Assembly: GCA_963766605.1 (NCBI GenBank)
Contig: CAVYAT010000003.1
Coordinates: 186,001-250,000, forward strand
DNA length: 64,000 bases
Origin: AC-49 sp963766605
GTDB lineage: Bacteria > Actinomycetota > Thermoleophilia > Solirubrobacterales > Solirubrobacteraceae
Reading direction: 5' to 3'
Below are positions 32,265 through 40,232 of this stretch, one piece after another. The notes below the pieces were generated by a model that ran no database searches, was not told the DNA's origin, and was given only the letters and a program-made list of their open reading frames with translations. Within the stretch, counting starts at the first letter, position 1. Each line of letters begins with the position of its first letter. The translations under genes and the position numbers were made by a program.

Positions 32265-32654
32265 TCACTGCGTCACGACGACCGAGTAGCCCTTCATCTG
32301 CGGGTGGAATGTGCAGACGTAGCTGACCGTCCCCGCGACCGACGGAGTGAACGTGAACGTGCCACCCTGCGAGATCGACGGCGAGCTGATCTTGTCGCCG
32401 GTCGGGCCGCCGGTCGAGACGACGTTGTGCGGCGCGCCGTCCTTGTTCGTCCACGTCACCGACGCGCCGAGTTTGACGGTGATCGTCTTGGGCGACGCGT
32501 CGTAGTTCTGGTAGGTGACGCCGACGCTCCCCGCCGGGGTCGCAACGGTCGCCGCGGTGCTCTTGTCGCTCGAGCTCGAGCTCGACCCGCACGCCGCCAG
32601 CGCGGCGGCCGCCGCCAGCCCGATCACGGCGGCCATCGTCAGGCGAACGCGCAT
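32265..32654 (-). CDS. Cupredoxin (plastocyanin/amicyanin-like) lipoprotein
   Basis: A 129-residue blue-copper lipoprotein. The signal peptide ends in a lipobox LAAC, then a serine-rich linker. The type 1 copper ligands are the His of GAPHNVV and the Cys, His and Met of CTFHPQMKG. It should carry electrons on the outer face of the membrane. Its ATG overlaps the pspAA stop (TGATG), so it is part of the pspA transcript. Confidence 0.93.
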   Translation of the reverse strand: MRVRLTMAAVIGLAAAAALAACGSSSSSSDKSTAATVATPAGSVGVTYQNYDASPKTITVKLGASVTWTNKDGAPHNVVSTGGPTGDKISSPSISQGGTFTFTPSVAGTVSYVCTFHPQMKGYSVVVTQ

Positions 32655-32932
32655 CAGTCGGGGATCAGCCCGTCGCCCGTGAACTCTTCACTGGCCTCGT
32701 CGAACGTGATGTCGGCCGGCGGCAGGATCAGATCGGAGGCGGCGAGGTCGTCGTCCGCGGTCTCGGTGCCGTTGGCGCGGACGTACTCGAGCAGCTTGCC
32801 CCAGTTCTCGCTGAACGCGGCCTCGTCGCCGCCCTCGACCGCCGCCACGACGGCGTTGTCGATCTCGTTGAGCGGCGCGGTGTGTGCGTCGTCGATCTCG
32901 TACTGCCCTTCCCCCGAGATACGGACGATCAC
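32654..32932 (-). CDS. pspAA: PspA-associated protein PspAA
   Basis: A 92-residue protein of the PspAA family: N-terminal MIVRISGEGQYEIDD, then LNEIDNAVVAAVEGGDEAAF and a C-terminal DLILPPADITFDEA. PspAA co-occurs with PspA in actinobacteria, archaea and some others; it is thought to help control PspA, by an unknown mechanism. It overlaps pspA by 4 bp and the cupredoxin gene by 1 bp. Confidence 0.93.
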   Translation of the reverse strand: MIVRISGEGQYEIDDAHTAPLNEIDNAVVAAVEGGDEAAFSENWGKLLEYVRANGTETADDDLAASDLILPPADITFDEASEEFTGDGLIPD

Positions 32933-33747
32933 GGCTGGGCCCCTTCCTGCGGTGCGGCCGCGGGGGTCTCGGCGGCCGGCGTCTCGCCCGGTGCGGCGGC
33001 GTCGCCCGACCCCGCCTCGATCTGCGCGGGGTCCGACCCTCCGCCGAGCTCGGCCTTCATCTTCGCCAGCTCATCATCGACCTCGGACTGACTCGACAGC
33101 TGTGCGAGCTGCTTGTCGATGTCGTCCTGACCGCTGCCGAGCGTCGTCAGGTCGTCGAACGTGCCGGCCGCCTCAAGCTCCTGGACCGCATCGGCGCGCG
33201 CCTTCATGTTCTCGGTCTTGTCGACCGCTCGCTGCATCGCCAGGCCGACATCGGCCATCTCCTCGCCGACGCCCGTCGCCGCCTCCGAGATCCGGACCTG
33301 GGCCTCGGCGGCGGAGTACTGCGCCTTGATGACCTCCTTCTTGGTCCGGAAGGCCTCGACCTTGGCGCGGAGCTTCTGCTCGGAGTCGATCAGGCGCTGC
33401 TGCTGGGCCTCGAGGTCGGTGATCTGCTGGTCGAGCCCCTGGAGCTCGGTCTGGATCACGTTCTTGCGCTCGAGCGCGGTGCGAGCCAGCTCCTCGTTGC
33501 CCGCCGCGAGCGCCTGGCGCGCCTGCGTGTCGAGCTTGACCACGTTCTGCTGGCGCTGGGTCGCCTGCATCTGCAGGCGCTTCTTCGACGTGACGATGTC
33601 GGCGATGCCCTTCTTGACCTGCTGGAGAGCTTCGAGCTGCTTCGTGTAGCTGTAGTCCAGCGTCTCGGCTGGATCCTCAGCTCGGTCTAGCAGCTTGGAC
33701 ACCTTCGCCTTGACGATGGTGGAGAACCGTCCGGACATGCCGGGCAT
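32929..33747 (-). CDS. pspA: PspA/IM30 phage shock protein
   Basis: A 272-residue PspA/Vipp1 protein, mostly a long coiled coil. It begins SGRFSTIVKAKVSKLLDRAEDP, with AETLDYSYTKQLEALQQVKKG and a long Gln/Glu/Lys-rich helix, then an Ala/Pro/Glu-rich tail. Such proteins form rings and rods that support damaged membranes. The ATG at 33747 is chosen because AGGAGG lies 4 nt upstream; a second ATG three codons later is too far from it. It heads the run pspA-pspAA-cupredoxin and perhaps the redox genes beyond. Confidence 0.94.
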   Translation of the reverse strand: MPGMSGRFSTIVKAKVSKLLDRAEDPAETLDYSYTKQLEALQQVKKGIADIVTSKKRLQMQATQRQQNVVKLDTQARQALAAGNEELARTALERKNVIQTELQGLDQQITDLEAQQQRLIDSEQKLRAKVEAFRTKKEVIKAQYSAAEAQVRISEAATGVGEEMADVGLAMQRAVDKTENMKARADAVQELEAAGTFDDLTTLGSGQDDIDKQLAQLSSQSEVDDELAKMKAELGGGSDPAQIEAGSGDAAAPGETPAAETPAAAPQEGAQP

Positions 33748-33797
33748 AGCGCCTCCTGGAGCGTTGAACGTGGTCGGAGCTAGCGTACTAAGAAGCC

Positions 33798-33847
33798 GTC
33801 TCGACACCTCGCGTGTGCCGCCGGACGTGCGCGGGCGACGTCGAGAC
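33798..33847 (-). terminator. Hairpin between nlpC/P60 gene and pspA
   Basis: GTCTCGAC (33798-33805) and GTCGAGAC (33840-33847) form a perfect 8 bp stem, extended inside by CGCG/CGCG. It directly follows the NlpC/P60 stop and precedes pspA. Position fits a terminator or attenuator, but the tail (GGCTTCTTAG) is not a clear T-run. Confidence 0.4.
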
Positions 33848-33851
33848 CGTT

Positions 33852-34502
33852 CTAGTAGCCGACTGGGTGCCGCGCGTGGAAGCCGCGGCTGCTGCGTAGC
33901 AACGGACGCCAGCGCGGGCCGTCCTTGCCGTGCGGGTCGCCGGCCTTGCTCGTGTCGAGACGGATGCCGGCGATGATCATGTACGCGTGGCCGGGGTTCG
34001 TGTAGATCGTGATCCACGATCCGGCGCCGCTCTGGCCCCAGTGCATGAAGTCGGAGGAGTCGCGGGGCCTGCTCAGCAGGTTGCCGCCGTGCAGCGCGAA
34101 CGAGACCGTGCCCGAGCAGTCGTAGCCGCGCCCGGAGAACGTCGCGTTGTGGCCACCGCCGAACACGTATGGCAGGCCGATGATCGAGTTGGTCGCCCAG
34201 ATCGCCTGCTGGACGGCCGGCGGGGCGAGCGACGGCGCGGCAGCCTGGCCGTTGGGCAGGATCTTGGCGACGAGGCCGGGGACGGTCGGGCCCAGCGCGG
34301 TCGGGGAGGTCGGGGTCGTCGGGCCGAAGCCGGTGCCACCGCCCGGGTCGGTCGGCGTCGTCGGATCGGTTGCGGTCGGTGTCGCCGGTGCTGGTGCGAC
34401 GCCAACGCCGCCCGAGGAGGGTGCCTGGGCGACGGCGGATCCGCACGGGATCACCGTCAGGAAACAGACCACCATCAACGTCGAACGGGCAGGAAACCGC
34501 AC
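33852..34502 (-). CDS. Secreted NlpC/P60 cell-wall hydrolase
   Basis: A 216-residue exported endopeptidase that would cut stem peptides of peptidoglycan. The signal peptide ends around CGSAVAQA, followed by a Pro/Thr/Gly-rich linker and an NlpC/P60 domain (about 90-200). The catalytic Cys is in GRGYDCSGTVSFAL and the His in NPGHAYMIIAG. The GTG at 34502 is preferred because AGAGGG lies 10 nt upstream; a TTG at 34511 would be only 1 nt from it. A c-di-AMP riboswitch occupies the leader, as for many actinobacterial wall-hydrolase genes. Confidence 0.9.
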   Translation of the reverse strand: MRFPARSTLMVVCFLTVIPCGSAVAQAPSSGGVGVAPAPATPTATDPTTPTDPGGGTGFGPTTPTSPTALGPTVPGLVAKILPNGQAAAPSLAPPAVQQAIWATNSIIGLPYVFGGGHNATFSGRGYDCSGTVSFALHGGNLLSRPRDSSDFMHWGQSGAGSWITIYTNPGHAYMIIAGIRLDTSKAGDPHGKDGPRWRPLLRSSRGFHARHPVGY

Positions 34503-34521
34503 CGTCTGCAAACCCTCTTTC

Positions 34522-34648
34522 GTGAGCCTCCGGGGTTAGCTGACGGGCTAGCGCGGAAAGAGCAGCGCTCCTCGTCTCAATGGACGAGGTTCGCCCCACA
34601 CAACTTGGTTCCCCCGGTCCCCACCCACGACGGTGAGGATTCGGCAAT
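34522..34648 (-). promoter_or_regulatory. ydaO/yuaA c-di-AMP riboswitch
   Basis: Read on the minus strand, the leader of the NlpC/P60 gene carries the conserved ydaO elements in order: GCCGAATCC at the 5' side (34645), GGGGGAACCAA followed by TGGGGCGAACC in the first core, a variable hairpin CCTCGTCCATTGAGACGAGG, and the strongly conserved 3' core CCCGTCAGCTAACCCCGGAGGC (end near 34525; given here only as its landmarks CCCGTCAGCTAACC and GGAGGC). In this class c-di-AMP binding stabilises a pseudo-twofold fold and turns expression off. About 10 nt separate its end from the ribosome-binding site, so control may act on translation or on early termination. DisA, the synthase, is encoded at 63368-64000. 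Confidence 0.9.
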
Positions 34649-34657
34649 GTGGCGAGG

Positions 34658-34663
34658 AACATA
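34658..34663 (-). promoter_or_regulatory. -10 box (TATGTT) upstream of the riboswitch
   Basis: TATGTT on the minus strand would place transcription start near 34651, right before the first riboswitch bases. The -35 at 17 bp is poor (CTGCAC). Confidence 0.4.
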
Positions 34664-34746
34664 CACATCCGAGAAGACGTGTGCAGCGTTCCTTCGCCGC
34701 GGCGCCCGCAAAGTCCTGCCTGTGCCGTGGGTATCGTGGCCGCCCG

Positions 34747-35898
34747 ATGCGCGCCAGGCCTGCCTTCATCGCGCTTGCCGCGATCTGCGTCGTGGGCTGC
34801 GGCAAGTCGAGCGGCCCGCCACACGCAACCACGCCGGCGCCGACGACCGTCACCGTGCCCGTTCCGGCCGCCGCCGCGTTCCCCGCCGCGGCAACGCAGA
34901 ACACGACGCGACTGGCGTCGGACGACCCGGTCGCGGTCGCTGCCGCCGCGGCGCGGATCGTGTTCCCGGCCGTCGACCGCGCGACGCGCCCGCAGGCCGT
35001 CGTGCTCGTCGACCGTCGCGACTGGCGCGCCGCGATCGCCGCTTCAGTGCTCGCCGGGCCGCCGCTGCGCGCGCCGCTGCTGTTGACCGACGGGCCACGG
35101 ATCCCGGCCGTGACGCGCGCCGCCCTGGCCGCGCTTCGCCCGCTGGGCGCCCGCGACCTGCACGGCGCCCAGGTGATCCGCATCGGCGCGGCGCCCCGGC
35201 CGGCCGGCCTGCGCAGCCTCGACCTGCACGCCCACGACGGCCTCGGCATCGACGGCGCGATCGCGACGTTCGTCGCCGCACGCCACGGCCGCCCGCTGCG
35301 CCAGGTGATGCTCGCCAGCTCCGACCGGCCCGGCTTCGCGATGCCGGCGGCGGCGCTCGCCGCGTGGTCCGGGGTGCCGGTCCTGTTCAACGCCCAGAAC
35401 GCACTGTCGCCGCAGACGCGCTCCGCACTGACCGCCCTGCACGGGCCGCGCAGCTACGTCATCGGCCCGACGATCGCGATCGGCCCCCAGGTCGTCCGGG
35501 CGCTGCGGCCGATCGGCAGCGTCGTGCGGGTCACCGGCCGCAACCCGGTCGGCAACTCGGTGTCGGTCGCCCGCTACGTCGATGACCAGTTCGGCTGGGG
35601 CGACGGGCGTCCGGGTCACGGCCTCGTCTTCATGCCGGCCGGCGACGACCCGCAGCTCGCGGCGGCGGCGTCGGCGCTGTCGGCGTCCGGCGACTACGGA
35701 CCGCTGATCCTGCTCGGCGATCCGCAGCTGCTCGACCCGTCGGTGTCGGGCTATCTGCGCGACATCCAGCCCGATGGCCACGGGGACCCGGCGCACGGCG
35801 TCTACAATCACGCCTGGATCGTGGGCGACCAGGCCGCCGTCTCGCCGGCGCTGCAGGCCCGCATCGACCGCCTCCTGGAGATCACCCCGTCCCGATGA
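34747..35898 (+). CDS. Lipoprotein with cell-wall-binding-repeat-2-like region
   Basis: A 383-residue exported lipoprotein: signal peptide ARPAFIALAAICVVGC with the lipobox Cys at about residue 18, then a Pro/Thr-rich linker. Segments such as AVVLVDRRDWRAAIAAS, PLLLTDGPRIPA and YVIGPTIAIGPQVVRAL with VTGRNPVGNSVSVARYVDD follow the pattern of CWB2 (cell wall-binding repeat 2) units, which occur as triplets on surface proteins. A surface or wall role is likely. The start ATG follows TATCGT by 9 nt. It is divergent from the riboswitch-controlled wall hydrolase. Confidence 0.75.
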   Translation: MRARPAFIALAAICVVGCGKSSGPPHATTPAPTTVTVPVPAAAAFPAAATQNTTRLASDDPVAVAAAAARIVFPAVDRATRPQAVVLVDRRDWRAAIAASVLAGPPLRAPLLLTDGPRIPAVTRAALAALRPLGARDLHGAQVIRIGAAPRPAGLRSLDLHAHDGLGIDGAIATFVAARHGRPLRQVMLASSDRPGFAMPAAALAAWSGVPVLFNAQNALSPQTRSALTALHGPRSYVIGPTIAIGPQVVRALRPIGSVVRVTGRNPVGNSVSVARYVDDQFGWGDGRPGHGLVFMPAGDDPQLAAAASALSASGDYGPLILLGDPQLLDPSVSGYLRDIQPDGHGDPAHGVYNHAWIVGDQAAVSPALQARIDRLLEITPSR

Positions 35899-36167
35899 GC
35901 GAAGCCGAACTGCCCGAGCGCGCCGCCGCCCCGACCGTCACGGTCCACGACGTGCGTGCGCTGATGGGCGCCTCGACGCCGCACTTCGCGCTCCAGCTGC
36001 GCAACCGCATCGCCAAGCTGATCGACGGGCTCGCGACCGATGACCCGGCACGGGTCGAGGGCGAGCGCGAGATCCGGCGGCTACAGACACTGGGCTACGA
36101 CGGCGAGACCCGCGGCGCCGGTGACGCCGAGGCGCTCCCGGGGCTGCCGTCGCTCGGACATCACTGA
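35895..36167 (+). CDS. Small conserved-looking protein, unknown
   Basis: A 90-residue soluble protein with no recognised domain. The central part VRALMGASTPHFALQLRNRIAKLIDGLATDD is predicted amphipathic helix, followed by GEREIRRLQTLGYDGE; the ends look disordered. Its ATG overlaps the lipoprotein stop (ATGA), so it is translated with it. Confidence 0.6.
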   Translation: MSEAELPERAAAPTVTVHDVRALMGASTPHFALQLRNRIAKLIDGLATDDPARVEGEREIRRLQTLGYDGETRGAGDAEALPGLPSLGHH

Positions 36168-36233
36168 GGCGCCTGCTGATCGAGGGCCGGCCTGAGGCGC
36201 CATCGACGCCGCGCGCTACCGTCAACCCCGCGG

Positions 36234-37553
36234 ATGACCGAACAGCAGCAGCGACCTGACGGCATCGAGGGCAGCCCGTTCGCCGGGCCGTTCTCGGTTG
36301 GGGCGTACGCGAACATGCTCAAGGCCGAACTGCGCAAGCGCGCGCGTGTGCAGCTGTTCGGCGAGGTCTTCAACGTGCGACCGTCGCGGGCGCGGGTGTA
36401 CTTCGAGTTGCGCGACGCCGAGGGCGCGGTCCCGTGCGCCATGTGGCGCAACGCGTTCGACGCGCTGGAGATCGACCCGGCGCTGCTGACCGACGGGGCG
36501 CAGGTCGTCGTCGCCGGTGGGCCGGACTACTACCCGGGCAGCCGCACCGCGTCGCCGAGCTTCTCGTTCGACGTCAGCGACCTGCGCGTGGCCGGCGAGG
36601 GCGACCTGCTCGTCCAGCTCGAGACGCTGCGGCGCAAGCTCGGCGCCGAGGGCCTGTTCGAGCCTCAGAAGCTCCTGAAGCGGCGGCCGCTGCCGCGGAC
36701 GATCGGCGTCGTCACCGGCGAGGGCGGCAAGGCGCGCGACGACGTCCTGGCCGGCCTGCACCGCCGGGGCTGGGCCGGGCGCCTCGTGTGGGCCTTTGCG
36801 CCGGTGCAGGACCGCCACGCCGCGCCGGCGATCACCCGTGCGCTCACCGACCTCGCCGCGATCGACGACGTCGACGTGATCGTCGTCGCCCGCGGTGGCG
36901 GCTCGCTGGCCGACCTGTTCGCGTTCTGCGACGAGGCGCTGTGCCGGACCGTCGCGCTGCTGCGGGTGCCGGTCGTCGCGTCGGTCGGCCATCACACCGA
37001 TCGCACGCTGGTCGACGACGTCGCCGCGGTCAGCTGCTCGACCCCGACCCACGCCGCCGAGGCCGCGGTGCCGCTGCACTGCGGCCAGGAGCGCACGCGG
37101 CTGCGCGGCGACGCCGGGCGCTTGCACCGCCACGGCTCGACCGCGGTGCTGCATCGCGCCCACCGCCTCGTCGCGCTGGCACGCTCGCCGGCGCATCACC
37201 TCGCGCGCCACCGCGCCGCGCTGCACCAGACGCTGCGCGAGCTGCGCGCCAGCGCCCGCCGCGGCCTCGACGACCGCGCCACGCACCTGGCGACGCGCGC
37301 CCGCGTCGTCGCGCGCAAGTCGGCGGCGACGGCCGGGCCCGACCTCGAGCGTCGCCGTCAGGCGCTCGACGGCCTCAGCTCCGCGCTGCACGCCCACGAC
37401 CCGCGGCGCACGCTCGAGCGCGGCTACGCCCTGATCGACGACGGCGAGGGCCGCGTGATCACCAGCGCCGCGGCGGCCCGCGCGGCCGGCGATGTGCGCG
37501 TGCAGTTCAGCGACGCCGCCGTTCGTGCCACGATCTCCGACCGCGATGACTGA
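36234..37553 (+). CDS. xseA: Exodeoxyribonuclease VII large subunit
   Basis: A 439-residue XseA. The N-terminal OB fold (about 15-110) binds single-stranded DNA (LFGEVFNVRPSRARVYFEL). The catalytic domain has RTIGVVTGEGGKARDDVL, ARGGGSLADLFAFCDEAL and SVGHHTDRTLVDDVAA. A long helical region and a C-terminal ERGYALIDDGEGRVI follow. With XseB it degrades single-stranded DNA to oligonucleotides. TACCGT lies 11 nt before the ATG. The xseB start overlaps its end by 8 bp. Confidence 0.95.
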   Translation: MTEQQQRPDGIEGSPFAGPFSVGAYANMLKAELRKRARVQLFGEVFNVRPSRARVYFELRDAEGAVPCAMWRNAFDALEIDPALLTDGAQVVVAGGPDYYPGSRTASPSFSFDVSDLRVAGEGDLLVQLETLRRKLGAEGLFEPQKLLKRRPLPRTIGVVTGEGGKARDDVLAGLHRRGWAGRLVWAFAPVQDRHAAPAITRALTDLAAIDDVDVIVVARGGGSLADLFAFCDEALCRTVALLRVPVVASVGHHTDRTLVDDVAAVSCSTPTHAAEAAVPLHCGQERTRLRGDAGRLHRHGSTAVLHRAHRLVALARSPAHHLARHRAALHQTLRELRASARRGLDDRATHLATRARVVARKSAATAGPDLERRRQALDGLSSALHAHDPRRTLERGYALIDDGEGRVITSAAAARAAGDVRVQFSDAAVRATISDRDD

Positions 37554-37779
37554 TCCACCCCCCGCGCTGACCTACGAGACCGCGACGGCGCGCCTCGAGG
37601 AGATCATCCGCCGGCTGGACTCGGGCGAGGCCGGTCTGCGCGAGACGCTCGACCTCGTGCGCGAGGGCCGGGAGATGGTCGAGTTCTGCGCCGCCGAGCT
37701 CGACGCGGTCGGCCAGGGTCTCCAGGAGCTGCGCCTCGACGAGCTCGTCGCCCGGCTGGAGGCCAGCCAGCCGGCATGA
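37546..37779 (+). CDS. xseB: Exodeoxyribonuclease VII small subunit
   Basis: A 77-residue helical protein with the XseB pattern LTYETATARLEEIIRRLDSG followed by REGREMVEFCAAEL. Several copies wrap around one XseA. The ATG at 37546 lies inside the end of xseA; the open frame upstream is out of family. It overlaps the enolase-superfamily gene by 4 bp. Confidence 0.93.
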   Translation: MTDPPPALTYETATARLEEIIRRLDSGEAGLRETLDLVREGREMVEFCAAELDAVGQGLQELRLDELVARLEASQPA

Positions 37780-38831
37780 GCGCCCGCTTCGACGAGCACC
37801 TGGCCGGCCTGCGGCTCGTCGTCGACGACTACGAGCTCGAGCGCCGTGAGCAGTCGGTCTCCAGCGACTTCCTGCGCGTCACGACGACCATCCGGCTGCG
37901 CGGCGGCGGCGAGGACGGCATCGGCGAGGACGTCACCTATGACGCGCCCGACCAGGACGCACTGCAGGAGGCCGGCCCGGTGCAGCCGCTGGCCGGCGAG
38001 TGGACGCTCGCGTCGTTCTGTGACCACGTCGCATCGCTCGATCTGTGGCCGTCGCCGCCGGAGCGCGAGCCGTCGCGGCTCTACCGCGTGTGGGCCTACG
38101 AGTCCGCGGCGCTGGACCTCGCGCTGCGCCAGGCCGGCGTGTCGCTGCACGACGCGCTGGGGATGACACCGAGCCCACTGACGTTCGTCACGTCGCTGCG
38201 GCTCGGCGACCCGCCGACGCTCGATCCGGTCACGTCGCGCCTGGCCAACCACCCGACGCTCCGCTTCAAGCTCGACGCGGTCAGCGCGTGGGACGACGAG
38301 CTCGTCGCCGCGCTGGCGGCGACCGGCGCGGTCGACTCGATCGACTTCAAGGGTCTCTACGAGGGCTCGATCGTCGACCAGGGCGCCGACCCGGAGCTCT
38401 ACCAGCGCGTCGTCGACGGACTGCCCGACGCGTGGTTCGAGGACCCGAAGCTGACGCCCGAGACCGACCCGATCCTCGAGCCGTTCCACGACCAGGTCAC
38501 GTGGGACGCCAACATCCACGGCATCGCCGACATCGAAGGGCTGCCGTTCGCGCCCAAGATGGTCAACGTCAAGCCGTCGCGCCTCGGTGGCGTGCGGCCG
38601 CTGCTCGACGCCTACGAGTACTGCGAGGCGCGCGGGATCGGGATGTACGGCGGCGGCCAGTTCGAGCTCGGGTGCGGCCGCGGCCAGATCCAGTACCTCG
38701 CGTCGATCTTCCACCCCGACACGCCCAACGACGTCGCCCCGTCGGGCTACAACGACCCCGACCCCTCGCCCGACCTGCCGTCGAGCCCGCTCCCCGTCGC
38801 CGCCCAGCCGACCGGCTTTCGCTGGGGTTGA
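37776..38831 (+). CDS. Enolase-superfamily enzyme, substrate unknown
   Basis: A 351-residue member of the mandelate racemase/muconate lactonizing group. The catalytic set is visible: a KxK-like RFK in TLRFKLDAV, metal ligands in VDSIDFKGL, WFEDPKL and VTWDANIHG, and the second lysine in VNVKPSRLGG. The superfamily removes a proton next to a carboxylate. The divergent active site gives no substrate; a menC-like role cannot be excluded but no menaquinone gene is near. Oddly it is translationally coupled to xseB (4 bp overlap). Confidence 0.85.
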   Translation: MSARFDEHLAGLRLVVDDYELERREQSVSSDFLRVTTTIRLRGGGEDGIGEDVTYDAPDQDALQEAGPVQPLAGEWTLASFCDHVASLDLWPSPPEREPSRLYRVWAYESAALDLALRQAGVSLHDALGMTPSPLTFVTSLRLGDPPTLDPVTSRLANHPTLRFKLDAVSAWDDELVAALAATGAVDSIDFKGLYEGSIVDQGADPELYQRVVDGLPDAWFEDPKLTPETDPILEPFHDQVTWDANIHGIADIEGLPFAPKMVNVKPSRLGGVRPLLDAYEYCEARGIGMYGGGQFELGCGRGQIQYLASIFHPDTPNDVAPSGYNDPDPSPDLPSSPLPVAAQPTGFRWG

Positions 38832-38892
38832 GCGATGAATCCGCGCGGCCGGCGCGGTCAGAAGGGCAAGCAAGCTTTCAACGGAGGCCATC

Positions 38893-39657
38893 ATGACCAC
38901 GCGCACTCTCGCTCCCGTCGGAGCGCCGTGCTGGATCGACCTGATGACGTCGGACACCGCCGGCGCAGCCGCGTTCTACGGCGGCCTGTTCGGCTGGACC
39001 GCCGAGGAGCCCGACCCGCAGCTCGGCGGCTATTTCAACTTCCGCCATGACGACGTCCGCATCGCCGGCTGCATGCCGACGATGCCCGGCTCGCCGGTCA
39101 GCGACGTGTGGTCGGTCTACCTGGCGACCGAGAACGCCGCGCAGGTCGTCACCGGCGCACAGACTCACGGCGGCGGCACGGTCGTCCCGGCGATGGCCGT
39201 CGCCGACCTGGGCTCGATGGCCGTCGTCAGCGGGCCCGACGGCGCGGTGATCGGCGCCTGGCAGCCGGGCACGCACGCAGGTTTCGGCGTCTACGGCGAG
39301 ACGAACACGCCGCGCTGGTTCGAGCTGCACACGCTCGACTACGCGGCCGCCGTCCCGTTCTACCGCGACGTCTTCGCCTGGGAGCCCGAGACGGTCAGCG
39401 ACACCGACGACTTCCGCATGGTCGCCATCACCGAAGACGGGACCAACGTCGCCGGCATCGCCGACGCCGCGGGCCGCCTGCCCGAGGGTATGCCGTCGCA
39501 CTGGGAGGTCTACTTCGGCAGCGCCGACATCGAGGAGTCGCTGGAGACCGTCGTCCAGCTCGGCGGCACCGTTCTGCGCGCGGCCTACGAGACGCCGTAC
39601 GGCCAGCTCGCGGCAGCGGCCGACCCGTTCGGCGGCGCGTTCAAGCTCGTCGCGTAG
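38893..39657 (+). CDS. VOC-family protein with two glyoxalase-like domains
   Basis: A 254-residue tandem vicinal-oxygen-chelate protein. Domain 1 (about 10-120) starts PCWIDLMTSDTAGAAAFYGG and domain 2 (135-250) starts PRWFELHTLDYAAAVPFYRD. Similar proteins are hydroxylases, dioxygenases or antibiotic-resistance binders; no function can be given. A good GGAGG lies 5 nt before the ATG, so unlike many neighbours it has a leader. The RibD-C gene follows after 13 bp. Confidence 0.88.
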   Translation: MTTRTLAPVGAPCWIDLMTSDTAGAAAFYGGLFGWTAEEPDPQLGGYFNFRHDDVRIAGCMPTMPGSPVSDVWSVYLATENAAQVVTGAQTHGGGTVVPAMAVADLGSMAVVSGPDGAVIGAWQPGTHAGFGVYGETNTPRWFELHTLDYAAAVPFYRDVFAWEPETVSDTDDFRMVAITEDGTNVAGIADAAGRLPEGMPSHWEVYFGSADIEESLETVVQLGGTVLRAAYETPYGQLAAAADPFGGAFKLVA

Positions 39658-39670
39658 GGAAGGAAGCAGC

Positions 39671-40213
39671 ATGGCCTCACTGATCCTGAAGATGTCCGTC
39701 TCGCTCGACGGCTACGTCGCATCGATCGACCGCAGCGGCGACTGGAAAGCGGCGGGACGCTGCGATGACTCCACCAGTTGGGTCGTCGAGACCGTCAGCA
39801 ACGCCGGCGCGCACCTCGTGGGTGCCGCCACCTACGCGGAGTGGGCCACCTACTGGCCAGACGCCTCCGGGCCGTTCGCCAAGCCGATGAACGAGATCCC
39901 CAAGGTTGTGTTCTCGGACTCGCTGGCGTCCGTCGACTGGGGCGAGACGACGATCGCCACCGGAGACCTCACCGAGGCCATCACGCGGCTCAAGCACGAG
40001 CGCTCGGACGGGTACCTGCTCGCCCACGGCGGGGTACGGTTCGCCCGATCGCTGGTCCAGACCGGCCTGATCGACGAGTACCGCCTCGTCATCCACCCGG
40101 TCGTCCTGGGCGCCGGCGAGCGGCTCTTCACCGCACCGCTCACCATCGAGCCGATGAGCACCACCGTCTTCAGCAGCGGAGCCGTCGCCCACGTCTTCCC
40201 GGCGCACCCGTGA
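39671..40213 (+). CDS. Dihydrofolate-reductase-like (RibD C-terminal domain) protein
   Basis: A 180-residue protein with the RibD_C/DHFR-like fold: N-terminal LILKMSVSLDGYVA, a central GAHLVGAATYAEW, then YLLAHGGVRFARSLVQTGLIDEYRLVIHPVVLG near the end. The family are NADPH-dependent reductases of unknown substrates. GGAAGGAAG precedes the ATG. It ends 19 bp before the convergent thiolase gene. Confidence 0.88.
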   Translation: MASLILKMSVSLDGYVASIDRSGDWKAAGRCDDSTSWVVETVSNAGAHLVGAATYAEWATYWPDASGPFAKPMNEIPKVVFSDSLASVDWGETTIATGDLTEAITRLKHERSDGYLLAHGGVRFARSLVQTGLIDEYRLVIHPVVLGAGERLFTAPLTIEPMSTTVFSSGAVAHVFPAHP

Positions 40214-40232
40214 TCGCGCGCCTGCGGTCAGA

